Assembly: GCF_001427125.1 (NCBI RefSeq)
Contig: NZ_LMGK01000020.1
Location: forward strand, 1 to 64,000
Length of the DNA: 64,000 nt
Direction: 5' to 3'
From: Pseudomonas sp. Root562
Lineage (GTDB): Bacteria > Pseudomonadota > Gammaproteobacteria > Pseudomonadales > Pseudomonadaceae
Notes under the pieces: generated by a model
What the model was told of the DNA's origin: nothing
Database searches by the model: none
What the model saw: only the letters and a program-made list of their open reading frames with translations
Made by a program: the position numbers and the translations under genes
In this document: positions 27,076 through 35,711 of the stretch, piece after piece
How positions within the stretch are numbered: the stretch's first letter is position 1
Layout: every line of letters starts with the position of its first letter

Positions 27076-30000
27076 TCACGGCGCAGGCGCCGGCTCCGGC
27101 TCGTTGGTTACCCGCAACAACCCCCACAACCCGGACGTGTTGCCATAGGCGCCGTAGTCGCGGAACAGGTAGTCACCCGGTATCGCGTTGACGCCCCCGG
27201 CGCTCGGCAACATGAAGCTGAAGTGAGCTGCCGGCAGCACACTTTCGCGGGCGCCGATGTACATCGACATCGGGTTGTAGCCGAACTTCACCGACCCCAC
27301 GCCAGGCGTGCCCATTGGATAGCCACCGGTATCGCTCTTCTCCGACAGGAACGGGTTGGTCGACCAGACGTGACCGTCAAGCTGGAACGTCGTGCCGCGA
27401 CTGCCGCCGGTAGGCATCAGGATGTGCGTACGGAACGGCTGCCCCGGCTTGGCGTAGAGCACCGGCGTTTGGGGATCACCGCCCACCAGCGCATTGCTGT
27501 ACGCCATGTGCGCATTCACCATGTCGCCGTAGCCCGCACCATCGGCATGCCCGAACGGTGCATCCGGGGCCAGGCCGAAGCGGTACCACATCGGTTCGGT
27601 CTTGTAGTTGATGGCCATGCTGGAGTTATCCTGCGGATCGGTCGGCACGCCGAACCCTTCTGCAGCAATCCCCTCCACCGGCCGACCGTTGGCCCAGCGA
27701 GTGTTCAAGGCTTTCTGCCAGACCATCGCAAAGTCACGATAGGTGGTTTGCCCTGGCGCAGTAACCGTCGCATTCACTTTGCGCGTGTCGTCAACCCAGG
27801 TGGCGCCCATCGGCAGGATGCTCATCGCAGCGGCCAAGCCTTTTTGCGACTGCTTGATCACATCCGCCGGGGTGAAATTCAACCCGCCGAACTCCACCGC
27901 CGTGGCGTTGATGTTGTCGACATTGCGCCCCAGTTGAGTGATCGGTTTGCCTTCACGCTCCAGGTGCCCGGCGTAGTACTGATAGGTACGGGTCGGGTAG
28001 GCACCGCTGCTGCCGACACGCGGCGGCACGGTCTGGGTCGGGTTGGCGCCGACGTTGGTGCCATCGGATTTGGTGATGTCGTACGCCAGCAACTGCGCGT
28101 GCAGACCCACGTGGCTCGATGGCCGCATCAGGTTGTTGCTGAAGGTGGTCGAACCGGTGCCGCTGTTGCGATCCCGTTTGACCATACCTTGCATCACCGC
28201 GGTCTGGGTCAGGTCCGGCATGACGCTTGGCAGACGGTTTTCCAGGGTGATGTTGATGCAGTCACCGGCCGCTGCGCGCAGCACAAGGGGTTCGACAGGC
28301 ACACCGGGTTTGAGCTTGCCAGTGGTTGGGTCGAGGTCAGCCTTGCGCACGTAAAGGATCGCGGTCGGGTCATGCAGCGGCCCACTTTGCCCGCCGATGG
28401 TGATGGTTTCACCATCTTCGGGGTCGACCACGGTGACTTGAGGAATGCTCACCGGCCGCGAGTTGAACACCAGGGTGCCGCCCGCCGGATTCAACGGCCC
28501 GCCGACATGCTGGCCGAGCCCCGCCGGATCACCGATGGTCAAGCCCAACGGATTGGTGAGAATGTCGTTGGCCAGCGCCGCGACCACTTCATAGTTGCGT
28601 TGCGGGGTTGGCCGAGTGCCAATGCCATTGGGGTTGGCGCCATAGCGTGGGCAGATGCCCTCGAACGCCACGGTGTTGCGCATGCCGGTCGGTTTCGCAT
28701 TGTTCGGCAACGGGAACAGATCGTTGCGTTGCGCCGTGTAGTTGCGCATCACGCCCCAGATCCCGCTCCAGTAGCCTTCGATCGACGCATCCATCGAGTA
28801 CAGGTAATCACCCGTGGTGGCCGCCGAACTGGACAGCATCGATACCGGCGCAATGAAGCCCATTTGCTCGGAGATGCCGATCATCTGCGACGCGCGCCAG
28901 CCGGAGTTGGAGCTGGTGCCGAAACCGGAGCCGCTCTGCAACCACTTCACGCCGTGCAGGGTGACGTTGTGCTCCTCTTCGTGACCGCCGGCATGCACCC
29001 GCAGCCGCACGTTGTCGCCGGTGTAGGTCCGCAGCATCGGGGTGAACGGATCGCCAGGCTCGGCACCGCCCTTGTTGATGTGCGGCGGGAACAGCGTGGT
29101 GCCGCCCGTCGGGCCGGTGGCTGCGGTGATCAGGTTCGGTGCCAGGTTCATCGCCGGGATCGCACGGTCTGTCCGGCTTTGCATGGCGTACGCCAGGTCG
29201 CCGCCGAGGCCGTCGGCCTGCATGCCGCGCTTGCCGTCCGGGCCGACCTTGTTCGGGTCGTACACCCGCAGGGCCAGCGGTTCGTTGCGGTAATTGACCA
29301 CGAACATGCCCGGGTCATCCACCGAGATCGCTTGTGGGCATGGCCGGCTCGGGCAGCCAGGCACCATTCCACCCTGCACTTCGATAATGCCGTCCAGCAG
29401 GGTGCTGGCGTTGTTGCGCACAGGCGGGTTGATCGCGTAGCGGAAGCTGTCGGCGGTGGCCGGGAAGCTTTGCGCATCCGGTTTACCGTCCGGCCCGGCG
29501 CCCACGTAGACACCGGCTTCATAGGCGTGCTGGAAGTCGCTGTACTCGAGGAAGAACTCACGGAAGCTGTCGTTCTTGCCGTCGCCGTCCAGGTCGCCGG
29601 TCGAGATTACCGCTTGCCATGATGTCGGCCCGCCGTCCTGCCGCGCACCGCTGTACAACGGCTCGCCGGTTTCGGCATGGAACCAGGTCGAGCCTGCCGG
29701 TTCAGCGAGCACGGTGGCGTACAGGCCAATCTGCTGGTGCGTCGATGGGCCGAGGTGGTCGTGGGTGAAGATGGTGCCCAGGCCACGGTCGACGCCCTTG
29801 GCGTTGACCACGGGGTCGACAAACCAGCGTTGCATGGCCGTCCGCGCTCCCACCCAGTCGGCCCGGCCGAATTGGCCGAAGAACGGGTGGTTCTTGGCTT
29901 TCGGACACGCCGGGGTGCCGTCACGCGGATCGGTGCCTTCGCACTGGTTGAACTCACGGATGGCGAGGATGCGCTCTTGAACGGCGCCGGGGGAAAGTAC

Positions 30001-32901
30001 GCCGTCCTCGTAGTTCCAGCCGTTGGCCGAGCCGTCTGCGGCGGTCAGGTCCCACTTGGGCAAGTGAATGTGCTGGCCGATCACGTCGGTCGGCGTGCGC
30101 ACTTGATAATCGTCCATCTCGTAGACGGCCGGCACCAGGTTGGTTTGCTGGTACTGCACGCAGTCGAAGGTGTTCATGCGCATCACCAGAGGCTCTGGCG
30201 GACGCTGCTTGGTGATCACCGGCCAGGCGTCTTCCCACAGCGCCAGGATGCGCGCTTGCGGGAAGTGATAGCCGACCTTGTTGTACACCGCGTCGAACTG
30301 GATGTTCGCCGCTTTGTAGACCCGTGGACGATCGGCGGTAAACGTCGAGGCGCCGATGAAGGACATGCCGTCGAGGCGCTCGCCACTGGCGAACTCACCG
30401 GTGCCGGCACTGCTGGTCAGGCGTTTTTGCCGGTCATCCATGCAGGGTTCGTAGTACGGCGCGCCGGCCACCGGCAAAGCGCCGTTGGTGCGGAAATTAC
30501 GCGCCACGATCTGGTTGCCCGGCAGCAAGGCGTAGCTTGGGTGGTCTTTTTTCGCATGGAAGGCCATGGCTGCCTGTTCGACTTCCGTGCCCTCTTCTGG
30601 CAAGTACAGCGGTTTGGCACGTTTGACTTCCTTGGAGAAATCCAGGGATGTAGTCACGGTCTCAGCCTCGCCGCCAGCGGAAAAACCGTCCAGCGAATGA
30701 CGTCCCAGGCCACCGTCCCAGCCACCGGACTGATTAGGGTCGAGGTTGGCCCACAAGGCATTGCCCGAAGACTTCAGGCTCTGTGCCGTGGCGGCGTCGA
30801 GCATGTCCAGCGGCGGAGTCGGCGGGCGTTGGCCGACCGAGCTTTCCATGCCGCCGATCCAGAACGGATAGCCAGGATTTTTCAGGGTGCCATCAGGGTT
30901 GCGGTTGGCTTCGCTGCGATCGACCAGCGCCAGCGAACCGATGGCTTGCGCGCCGCCGCTACCGCCGTGCTCGCCGTCGTCGCCTTCTACTTCATCGTCA
31001 TCATCGTTGGCGGCCACCAGGGTTTCGCCGATTTTCGGCACAACCGCGACTTTGCCAGGCATCGGCGCCATGGCTTTGCCGGGCAGTGGCACCACGGCCG
31101 GGATTGGCGTGCCGGCAACAATTTCACCATCGGGCAAGGCCCGTGCACCTGCCGCAGGTTTGCCGCTGCGCAGGGCGAAGGGTTCGCTGTGGAAACCATC
31201 GGCGCCCTGTTGCGACACTTCGAGCTTGGTGCCTTCTTCAAACACATCATGCACACGCCACATGGCCCACATGCCCTGGGCAAAGTGCGGGTAGAAGTGG
31301 CAGTGATAAATCGCATCGCCTGCGACCCGGTTACGGTTGCCCGAACCGCCGTTGGCGATCTCATAGGTGTAGCCGGCACCTGGGCCGATGCCCTGGGCAT
31401 CCACGTAGTCCGAGTTGTCGTCATTGGGGTTGAACAGCCACTGATGCCCGTGCAGGTGGAAAATGTGCTGCTCGTGGCCATTGTGGGTGTTGCGGAATTT
31501 GACGAAGTCACCGATGTAGCTGTGGTTGACGTTGGATGGCTCGGACGGGTACAGCGCCATGGTGGCCTTGACCCCGATCTGATCGGCGTTCGGTGTTTGA
31601 CCGGGGGTGATGCCTTCCAGGCCGGCGTTGGCCGGAACGTCCACCAGCATGGCCACGTCGCCCACGGTGTGGGAGCTGAGGAAGAATTCCTCATAGGCAC
31701 AGGACAGGCAATCATGCATCGGCCCGACACCCAGACGGTTCGCCACGACTTCAGCCCCCATGCCACCGGAACCATAGTTGATCATGAACGAATCGCGGGT
31801 CGGCTCCAGCACGTGGGCCATCACCGGGTCGGCCCAGTAAGCGGGAAAGGCCTGGGTCGCGGCGGTTTCATCCTGGAATTGCGAAGCAAAATCGCGGAAC
31901 GGCTCCAGTCGGTTGGGGATCGCCGGGTTGCGCTTGCCAACGGCTTCCAGCGCATAGGTCGAGGGCGGGAAACTGCCATCGGCGTTGCTGCCCATCACGA
32001 TCGCGTCGCTCTCGCTGGAAATGATTTCATTACCGTCGACCATATTGATGATCGGTGTGCCGGCCTTGCCTTCACGGATCCATGGCTCGCGCTGCGGGTA
32101 GCGCGCCTGGTAGTCGACGATCGGCTGGCCGGTCGGGGTGCGCCCGGTACTGGCCAGGCGCATCTCTTCTTCAGTCACGGTATTGCGATAGGTGCGACCG
32201 CCCTTGGGTACCACGACCACTTGACCGAACAGACCATTGGCGACGTTGCCGGCCGCGCCTTCACCACCGAAGGTCGCGCCACGGCTACTGGCCGCGAACA
32301 CCCCCTCACGCTCGGCGTACAAGGTATAGGAGCGGGTAGCGCCGGGCGCGATCAGGGTGTTGGCGTTGCGCCCGGTGAAAGAGGCGATGTCATCAATGCT
32401 GTTGACCGCCTGCATGCCATTGACCTGAAAGCCCACATGGCGGTCGGCGACCTGTTCGTCGACTTTGAATTGATCGGTGTTGCCAGGATTCCCGCTGCCC
32501 TCTTCTTCCTCGCCCTCGCCACTTTCGTGAGAACCGGGGTTGGCCTGATAGGCCAGCAGGTTTTGCAGATTGATGGTCAGGCAGTCACCGGCGGCGACCC
32601 GCAATACCAGCGGACGCGGGCGTTTGTCAGGCCGCAGTGAAACCTTGCCCGGCACCGCCGCGCCGCCCTGGGCCAATGAAACGTCATGGTCATCGACCAC
32701 ATCGCGACGCAGGGCGAACATCATGCCATTGACGTTTTGCGCACCCAGGCGGTTGAACATCAGGGGCTGGTCCAGCGCCACGACGTTGGCCACCAGGTTA
32801 CGTTCACAGCGCGCAGCCGCTTCGGCAAACTCGATGCCCAGCATCGAAGCGAGCAACAGCAACCAGGGAATTATGTGTGGAACGCGGTAAATGCCGGACA
32901 T
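27076..32901 (-). CDS. mnxG: giant multicopper oxidase, MnxG/McoA type (putative Mn(II) oxidase)
   Basis: 1941 residues in one uninterrupted frame, about four times the usual multicopper oxidase. A Sec signal peptide (IIPWLLLLASMLGIEFAEA) precedes repeated cupredoxin domains. Copper motifs: HLHGH at 482-486, HCHFYPHFAQGM from 533, HIH at 944-946, HDHLGPSTH from 1047 and HEEEHNVTLHG from 1307. An Asp/Glu-rich loop (NDDDDEVEGDDGEHGG) lies after the second motif. Size and architecture match the giant oxidases MnxG and McoA that oxidise Mn(II) in P. putida GB-1; I cannot tell which of the two it is. Start ATG at 32901; a GTG five codons upstream is possible. A sigma-54 promoter lies 57 bp upstream. 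Copper chaperones, cytochrome and foldase follow in the same operon. Confidence 0.88.
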   Translation of the reverse strand: MSGIYRVPHIIPWLLLLASMLGIEFAEAAARCERNLVANVVALDQPLMFNRLGAQNVNGMMFALRRDVVDDHDVSLAQGGAAVPGKVSLRPDKRPRPLVLRVAAGDCLTINLQNLLAYQANPGSHESGEGEEEEGSGNPGNTDQFKVDEQVADRHVGFQVNGMQAVNSIDDIASFTGRNANTLIAPGATRSYTLYAEREGVFAASSRGATFGGEGAAGNVANGLFGQVVVVPKGGRTYRNTVTEEEMRLASTGRTPTGQPIVDYQARYPQREPWIREGKAGTPIINMVDGNEIISSESDAIVMGSNADGSFPPSTYALEAVGKRNPAIPNRLEPFRDFASQFQDETAATQAFPAYWADPVMAHVLEPTRDSFMINYGSGGMGAEVVANRLGVGPMHDCLSCAYEEFFLSSHTVGDVAMLVDVPANAGLEGITPGQTPNADQIGVKATMALYPSEPSNVNHSYIGDFVKFRNTHNGHEQHIFHLHGHQWLFNPNDDNSDYVDAQGIGPGAGYTYEIANGGSGNRNRVAGDAIYHCHFYPHFAQGMWAMWRVHDVFEEGTKLEVSQQGADGFHSEPFALRSGKPAAGARALPDGEIVAGTPIPAVVPLPGKAMAPMPGKVAVVPKIGETLVAANDDDDEVEGDDGEHGGSGGAQAIGSLALVDRSEANRNPDGTLKNPGYPFWIGGMESSVGQRPPTPPLDMLDAATAQSLKSSGNALWANLDPNQSGGWDGGLGRHSLDGFSAGGEAETVTTSLDFSKEVKRAKPLYLPEEGTEVEQAAMAFHAKKDHPSYALLPGNQIVARNFRTNGALPVAGAPYYEPCMDDRQKRLTSSAGTGEFASGERLDGMSFIGASTFTADRPRVYKAANIQFDAVYNKVGYHFPQARILALWEDAWPVITKQRPPEPLVMRMNTFDCVQYQQTNLVPAVYEMDDYQVRTPTDVIGQHIHLPKWDLTAADGSANGWNYEDGVLSPGAVQERILAIREFNQCEGTDPRDGTPACPKAKNHPFFGQFGRADWVGARTAMQRWFVDPVVNAKGVDRGLGTIFTHDHLGPSTHQQIGLYATVLAEPAGSTWFHAETGEPLYSGARQDGGPTSWQAVISTGDLDGDGKNDSFREFFLEYSDFQHAYEAGVYVGAGPDGKPDAQSFPATADSFRYAINPPVRNNASTLLDGIIEVQGGMVPGCPSRPCPQAISVDDPGMFVVNYRNEPLALRVYDPNKVGPDGKRGMQADGLGGDLAYAMQSRTDRAIPAMNLAPNLITAATGPTGGTTLFPPHINKGGAEPGDPFTPMLRTYTGDNVRLRVHAGGHEEEHNVTLHGVKWLQSGSGFGTSSNSGWRASQMIGISEQMGFIAPVSMLSSSAATTGDYLYSMDASIEGYWSGIWGVMRNYTAQRNDLFPLPNNAKPTGMRNTVAFEGICPRYGANPNGIGTRPTPQRNYEVVAALANDILTNPLGLTIGDPAGLGQHVGGPLNPAGGTLVFNSRPVSIPQVTVVDPEDGETITIGGQSGPLHDPTAILYVRKADLDPTTGKLKPGVPVEPLVLRAAAGDCINITLENRLPSVMPDLTQTAVMQGMVKRDRNSGTGSTTFSNNLMRPSSHVGLHAQLLAYDITKSDGTNVGANPTQTVPPRVGSSGAYPTRTYQYYAGHLEREGKPITQLGRNVDNINATAVEFGGLNFTPADVIKQSQKGLAAAMSILPMGATWVDDTRKVNATVTAPGQTTYRDFAMVWQKALNTRWANGRPVEGIAAEGFGVPTDPQDNSSMAINYKTEPMWYRFGLAPDAPFGHADGAGYGDMVNAHMAYSNALVGGDPQTPVLYAKPGQPFRTHILMPTGGSRGTTFQLDGHVWSTNPFLSEKSDTGGYPMGTPGVGSVKFGYNPMSMYIGARESVLPAAHFSFMLPSAGGVNAIPGDYLFRDYGAYGNTSGLWGLLRVTNEPEPAPAP

Positions 32902-32957
32902 GATCTCGGGCCTCACTGTGGGTGCTCACAGGGAATAGTTCTCGACAAATCCCCTTC

Positions 32958-32973
32958 AGCAATCTGCATGCCA
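32958..32973 (-). promoter_or_regulatory. sigma-54 promoter of the multicopper oxidase operon
   Basis: On the minus strand TGGCATG-CAGA-TTGCT, one mismatch to TGGCACG-N4-TTGCW, with GG and GC spaced 10 bases. The start site is predicted near 32946, 45 bases before the oxidase ATG. In P. putida GB-1, Mn oxidation needs MnxR, an NtrC-type activator, so a sigma-54 promoter here is expected. An AT-rich stretch lies just upstream. Confidence 0.8.
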
Positions 32974-33044
32974 TAAAAAATTCTTTTGTTTTTCAGTCCC
33001 TTGCGTTTGTCACTTGATCCAACGGGGGAAATCACCCAGTTATT

Positions 33045-33085
33045 CCCCACTTTTTCGCCGGGGCCACCATGCCCCAATGTCGGGG
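33045..33085. promoter_or_regulatory. candidate enhancer palindromes upstream of the oxidase promoter
   Basis: CCCCAATGTCGGGG at 33072-33085 has the same CCCCA-N5-GGGG form as the two sites before the secretion operon. A longer variant CCCC-N11-GGGG lies at 33045-33063. They are about 70-110 bp upstream of the -24 box at 32958-32973 and just beyond the end of the lytic transglycosylase gene. Confidence 0.6.
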
Positions 33086-33107
33086 AAAACCGTCCCGGGG
33101 GTTTCGC

Positions 33108-33716
33108 TCATAGCGGCGCATCCGCTGCCAGCCCCTGCAAACGCCGGTACTGGCGCAAGACACTGGGCACATAACGTTGGGTTTCGGCGAACGGCGGGAT
33201 CACCCCGCCACGGCTGAGCACCGCTTGCGGGCCGGCGTTGTAGGCCGCGACGGCAAGGGCGATGTCGTTGTCGAACAGCGTCATCAGGCGTTTGAGATAG
33301 CGGGCGCCGCCCTGGATGTTGGCCTTGGGGTCATAGACATCCTTGACCCCCATTTCCCGGGCCGTGTCGGGCATCAACTGCATCAGCCCACCGGCGCCCT
33401 TGGGCGATACGGCGCTGGCGTTGTAGCTGGACTCGGTCTGGATCACCGCGTGCAACAGCGCCGCCGGCAGCTGGTTGTCCGTGGCCGCCGCCGCCACCAG
33501 TTCGGCATAGGGGCGGGCGGCGATCATTTGCGGTTGCTGATCGAGGCTGACAACGGCCGCCTCGGCTTCACGAATCACCCGTTCATACTGGCGCCCGGGG
33601 CGGTGGACGTTGGACAGGACAAAGTTGCCCTTGGCGTCCACGGAGACGAATACATCAGCCTGTACGGTGCCGGTCAGCAGCAACAAACCGAGCATTGCTG
33701 TGGTGAGATTCTTCAT
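33108..33716 (-). CDS. periplasmic lytic transglycosylase (SLT domain)
   Basis: 202 residues with a signal peptide (GLLLLTGTVQAD). A DUF4124-like N-terminal beta segment (VFVSVDAKGNFVLSNVHRPG) precedes the SLT domain: catalytic Glu in IQTESSYNASAVSPKGAGGLMQLMP and the AAYNAGPQAV motif. It opens peptidoglycan locally, as enzymes associated with envelope-spanning secretion systems do. It is encoded between the oxidase operon and gspG. On the minus strand CGGCAC-AGTGC-TTGCG at 33788-33803 could be its own sigma-54 promoter. Confidence 0.9.
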   Translation of the reverse strand: MKNLTTAMLGLLLLTGTVQADVFVSVDAKGNFVLSNVHRPGRQYERVIREAEAAVVSLDQQPQMIAARPYAELVAAAATDNQLPAALLHAVIQTESSYNASAVSPKGAGGLMQLMPDTAREMGVKDVYDPKANIQGGARYLKRLMTLFDNDIALAVAAYNAGPQAVLSRGGVIPPFAETQRYVPSVLRQYRRLQGLAADAPL

Positions 33717-33737
33717 GGTTCTGTCTCCCCTGCCCGG

Positions 33738-33867
33738 CCCCGAAAAATGGGGGTAATGCCCCAATGGCCGGACGTTTATCAGCCATACGCAAGCACTGTG
33801 CCGAAAGCGCGAGAGGCCGTATTACGGGGGTTGCAGAAGGAAGGCAAACCTCGGGCAGACCTTTGCA
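33738..33867 (+). promoter_or_regulatory. divergent control region of lytic transglycosylase and gspG
   Basis: Near-palindromes CCCC-GAAAAAT-GGGG (33738-33752) and GGGG-TAAT-GCCCC (33749-33762) resemble the enhancer sites elsewhere in the locus. On the plus strand CGGGCAG-ACCT-TTGCA at 33852-33867 has the GG-N10-GC spacing and a perfect -12 box but a poor -24 box. If real, it starts gspG-gspF, with the palindromes about 100-130 bp upstream. On the minus strand 33788-33803 is a better match directed at the transglycosylase gene. Confidence 0.4.
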
Positions 33868-33921
33868 TGGCAATTGCATAAGCCCTTGTTGCGACCCTTC
33901 TGCCGACTGTGTGAGGTCATC

Positions 33922-34359
33922 ATGAAACAGTGTTCGCGTGTCTCTGCCCCGCGTGCTCAACGCGGGTTCACATTGCTTGAACTGTTGGTGGTGCTGGTGG
34001 TGCTTGGGCTCTTGGCCGGCATCGTCGCGCCGAAGTATTTCGCTCAACTGGGGCGTTCCGAAGTGAAAGTCGCCAAGGCGCAAATAGAAGGCCTGGGCAA
34101 AGCCCTTGATCTTTATCGCCTGGAGGTCGGCCACTACCCTTCGACCGAACAGGGCTTGCAGGCACTCGTCAGCGCGCCCAGCGATGAAACCCGCTGGACC
34201 GGCCCGTACTTGCAGAAAAAGTTGCCGCAGGACCCGTGGGGCCGTAACTACACCTACCGCTATCCCGGCGAAAACGGCGAGTACGACCTGTTGTCGATGG
34301 GCAAGGATGGCCAGCCCGGCGGCGAAGGCGAAAACGCCGAAGTCACCAGTTGGCAATGA
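33922..34359 (+). CDS. gspG: major pseudopilin GspG (XcmT1)
   Basis: 145 residues. The leader MKQCSRVSAPRAQRG is followed by FTLLELLVVLVVLGLLAGIV (Glu at +5), then GHYPSTEQGLQALVSAPSDE, LPQDPWGRNYTYRYPGENGE and DLLSMGKDGQPGGEGENAEV, the complete GspG pattern with its calcium-binding C-terminal region. It forms a two-gene operon with gspF, overlapping it by four bases. P. putida GB-1 has the same two-gene unit, xcmT1-xcmS, where xcmT1 mutation blocks transport of the Mn-oxidising factor. Confidence 0.95.
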   Translation: MKQCSRVSAPRAQRGFTLLELLVVLVVLGLLAGIVAPKYFAQLGRSEVKVAKAQIEGLGKALDLYRLEVGHYPSTEQGLQALVSAPSDETRWTGPYLQKKLPQDPWGRNYTYRYPGENGEYDLLSMGKDGQPGGEGENAEVTSWQ

Positions 34360-35561
34360 CGGACATGGCGACCATGCGCTTTCACCTCAAAGCAGTGGGC
34401 AAGGCCGGTGTGGTCACAATGACCGTGGAAGCGCCGGGGCACAGCGAAGCGCGACGCATCGCCGAAGACCAGGGCCTGCGGGTGGTCAGCCTGCGCGCCG
34501 AGCGCCATTGGCGGGCCTTGCGCCTCAAGCAGCGCGAAACCTTCAACCTGGTGTTGTTCAGCCAGGAACTGACCACGCTGCTCAATGCCGGCCTGCCGCT
34601 GATCGACGCGCTGGAAAGCCTGGCGGAAAAAGAGTCCGCGCCACAGGCCCGTAAAACCCTGAGCGAGTTGGTGCGCCTGCTTTACGAAGGCAAATCGTTC
34701 TCTCAGGCATTGGGCCAGTTGTCGGCGGTTTTCCCGCCACTGTATGTGGCGCTGGTGCAGTCCAGCGAGAAAACCGGCGCCGTGGGCGAAGCCCTGGGGC
34801 GCTATGTCAGTTATCGCCAACGCATGGACGAGGTTCGCCAAAAGATCATCAGTGCGTCGATCTACCCCCTGCTGTTGTTGGTGGTGGGCGGCGGCGTGGT
34901 GTTGTTCCTGATGGGTTATGTGGTGCCGCGCTTCAGCCTGGTGTTCGAAGGGCTGGGCTCAAACCTGCCTTGGCTGTCGCAGATCCTCATGAGCAGCGGC
35001 ATGTTCCTGCACGCACATCAGGGCGAATTCTTTGGTACTTTCATGGCCTTCATCGTTGCCCTCGCCCTGCTCCAGCGCCAGCCGTCCTTTCGCCGAGCTC
35101 TGGATCGCCTGATCGAAAAGCTCCCGGCGGTACATCAGCGCATCTTCATGTATGAGTTGGCCCGTTTCTACCGCTCCCTGGGCATTCTGCTACAGGGCGG
35201 CATTCCCCTCGTCACCGCCATGGGCATGGTCCGCAATCTGCTGACTCCCGCCTCCCGCGTACGCCTGGACCAGGCCTGCGAGCGAGTGCGCGAAGGGCAA
35301 TCATTGTCGGCGGCGCTGGAACTGAACCACCTGGTAACGCCGGTATCCCTGCGTTTGCTGCGTGCCGGCGAACAATCCGGCAACCTCGGCCAGATGATGG
35401 AGCGCAGTGCCGACTTCTACGACGAAGAAATCAGCCGCTGGATCGAATGGTTCGTGCGGCTGTTCGAGCCGTTGCTCATGACGTTTATCGGTTTGTTGAT
35501 CGGGGTGATCGTGATTTTGATGTACATCCCGATTTTCGAGTTGGCCTCGAGCATTCACTGA
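34356..35561 (+). CDS. gspF: type II secretion inner-membrane protein GspF (XcmS)
   Basis: About 401 residues. The N-terminal cytoplasmic part is followed by two T2SSF domains, each with a characteristic entry (LFSQELTTLLNAGLPLIDAL and YELARFYRSLGILLQGGIPL), and three membrane helices (about 165-190, 215-240 and near the C-terminus). It is the rotor-like platform that contacts GspE. The ATG at 34356 overlaps the gspG stop as ATGA; ATGs at 34365 and 34374 are alternatives. Its ATPase partner is encoded at 18568-20274, 14 kb away on the other strand. Confidence 0.94.
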   Translation: MTDMATMRFHLKAVGKAGVVTMTVEAPGHSEARRIAEDQGLRVVSLRAERHWRALRLKQRETFNLVLFSQELTTLLNAGLPLIDALESLAEKESAPQARKTLSELVRLLYEGKSFSQALGQLSAVFPPLYVALVQSSEKTGAVGEALGRYVSYRQRMDEVRQKIISASIYPLLLLVVGGGVVLFLMGYVVPRFSLVFEGLGSNLPWLSQILMSSGMFLHAHQGEFFGTFMAFIVALALLQRQPSFRRALDRLIEKLPAVHQRIFMYELARFYRSLGILLQGGIPLVTAMGMVRNLLTPASRVRLDQACERVREGQSLSAALELNHLVTPVSLRLLRAGEQSGNLGQMMERSADFYDEEISRWIEWFVRLFEPLLMTFIGLLIGVIVILMYIPIFELASSIH

Positions 35562-35568
35562 CCCCTCT

Positions 35569-35592
35569 GGAACGGGCCTGTTGGCCCGTTCC
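35569..35592 (+). terminator. hairpin after gspF
   Basis: A perfect 10-bp stem GGAACGGGCC/GGCCCGTTCC with a TGTT loop, eight bases after the gspF stop. It is followed by CTGGTTTG, a weak T-run, so termination may be partial and allow read-through to the Gly-rich gene. The rest of 35593-35711 holds TGGCAGC-ACG-TTGCA at 35653-35667, a sigma-54 look-alike one base too short. Confidence 0.55.
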
Positions 35593-35711
35593 CTGGTTTG
35601 TCGACGGACTGACTGAATAAATCGCCGCACTGGCGTGTTCACCTTCTGAATATGGCAGCACGTTGCAATGTTCATCCACGCTCCAATCTGAACAAGAAGA
35701 CGGAGAACGAC

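Noticed and set aside
26572..32640. Two very long open frames (about 1016 and 987 codons) antisense to the multicopper oxidase
   Set aside because: They are GC-bias shadows of a real 1941-residue gene: low-complexity His/Arg/Gly-rich products, no domains, no ribosome site.
35653..35667. Sigma-54 promoter before the Gly/His-rich gene
   Set aside because: TGGCAGC-ACG-TTGCA has a spacing one base short of the strict GG-N10-GC rule.
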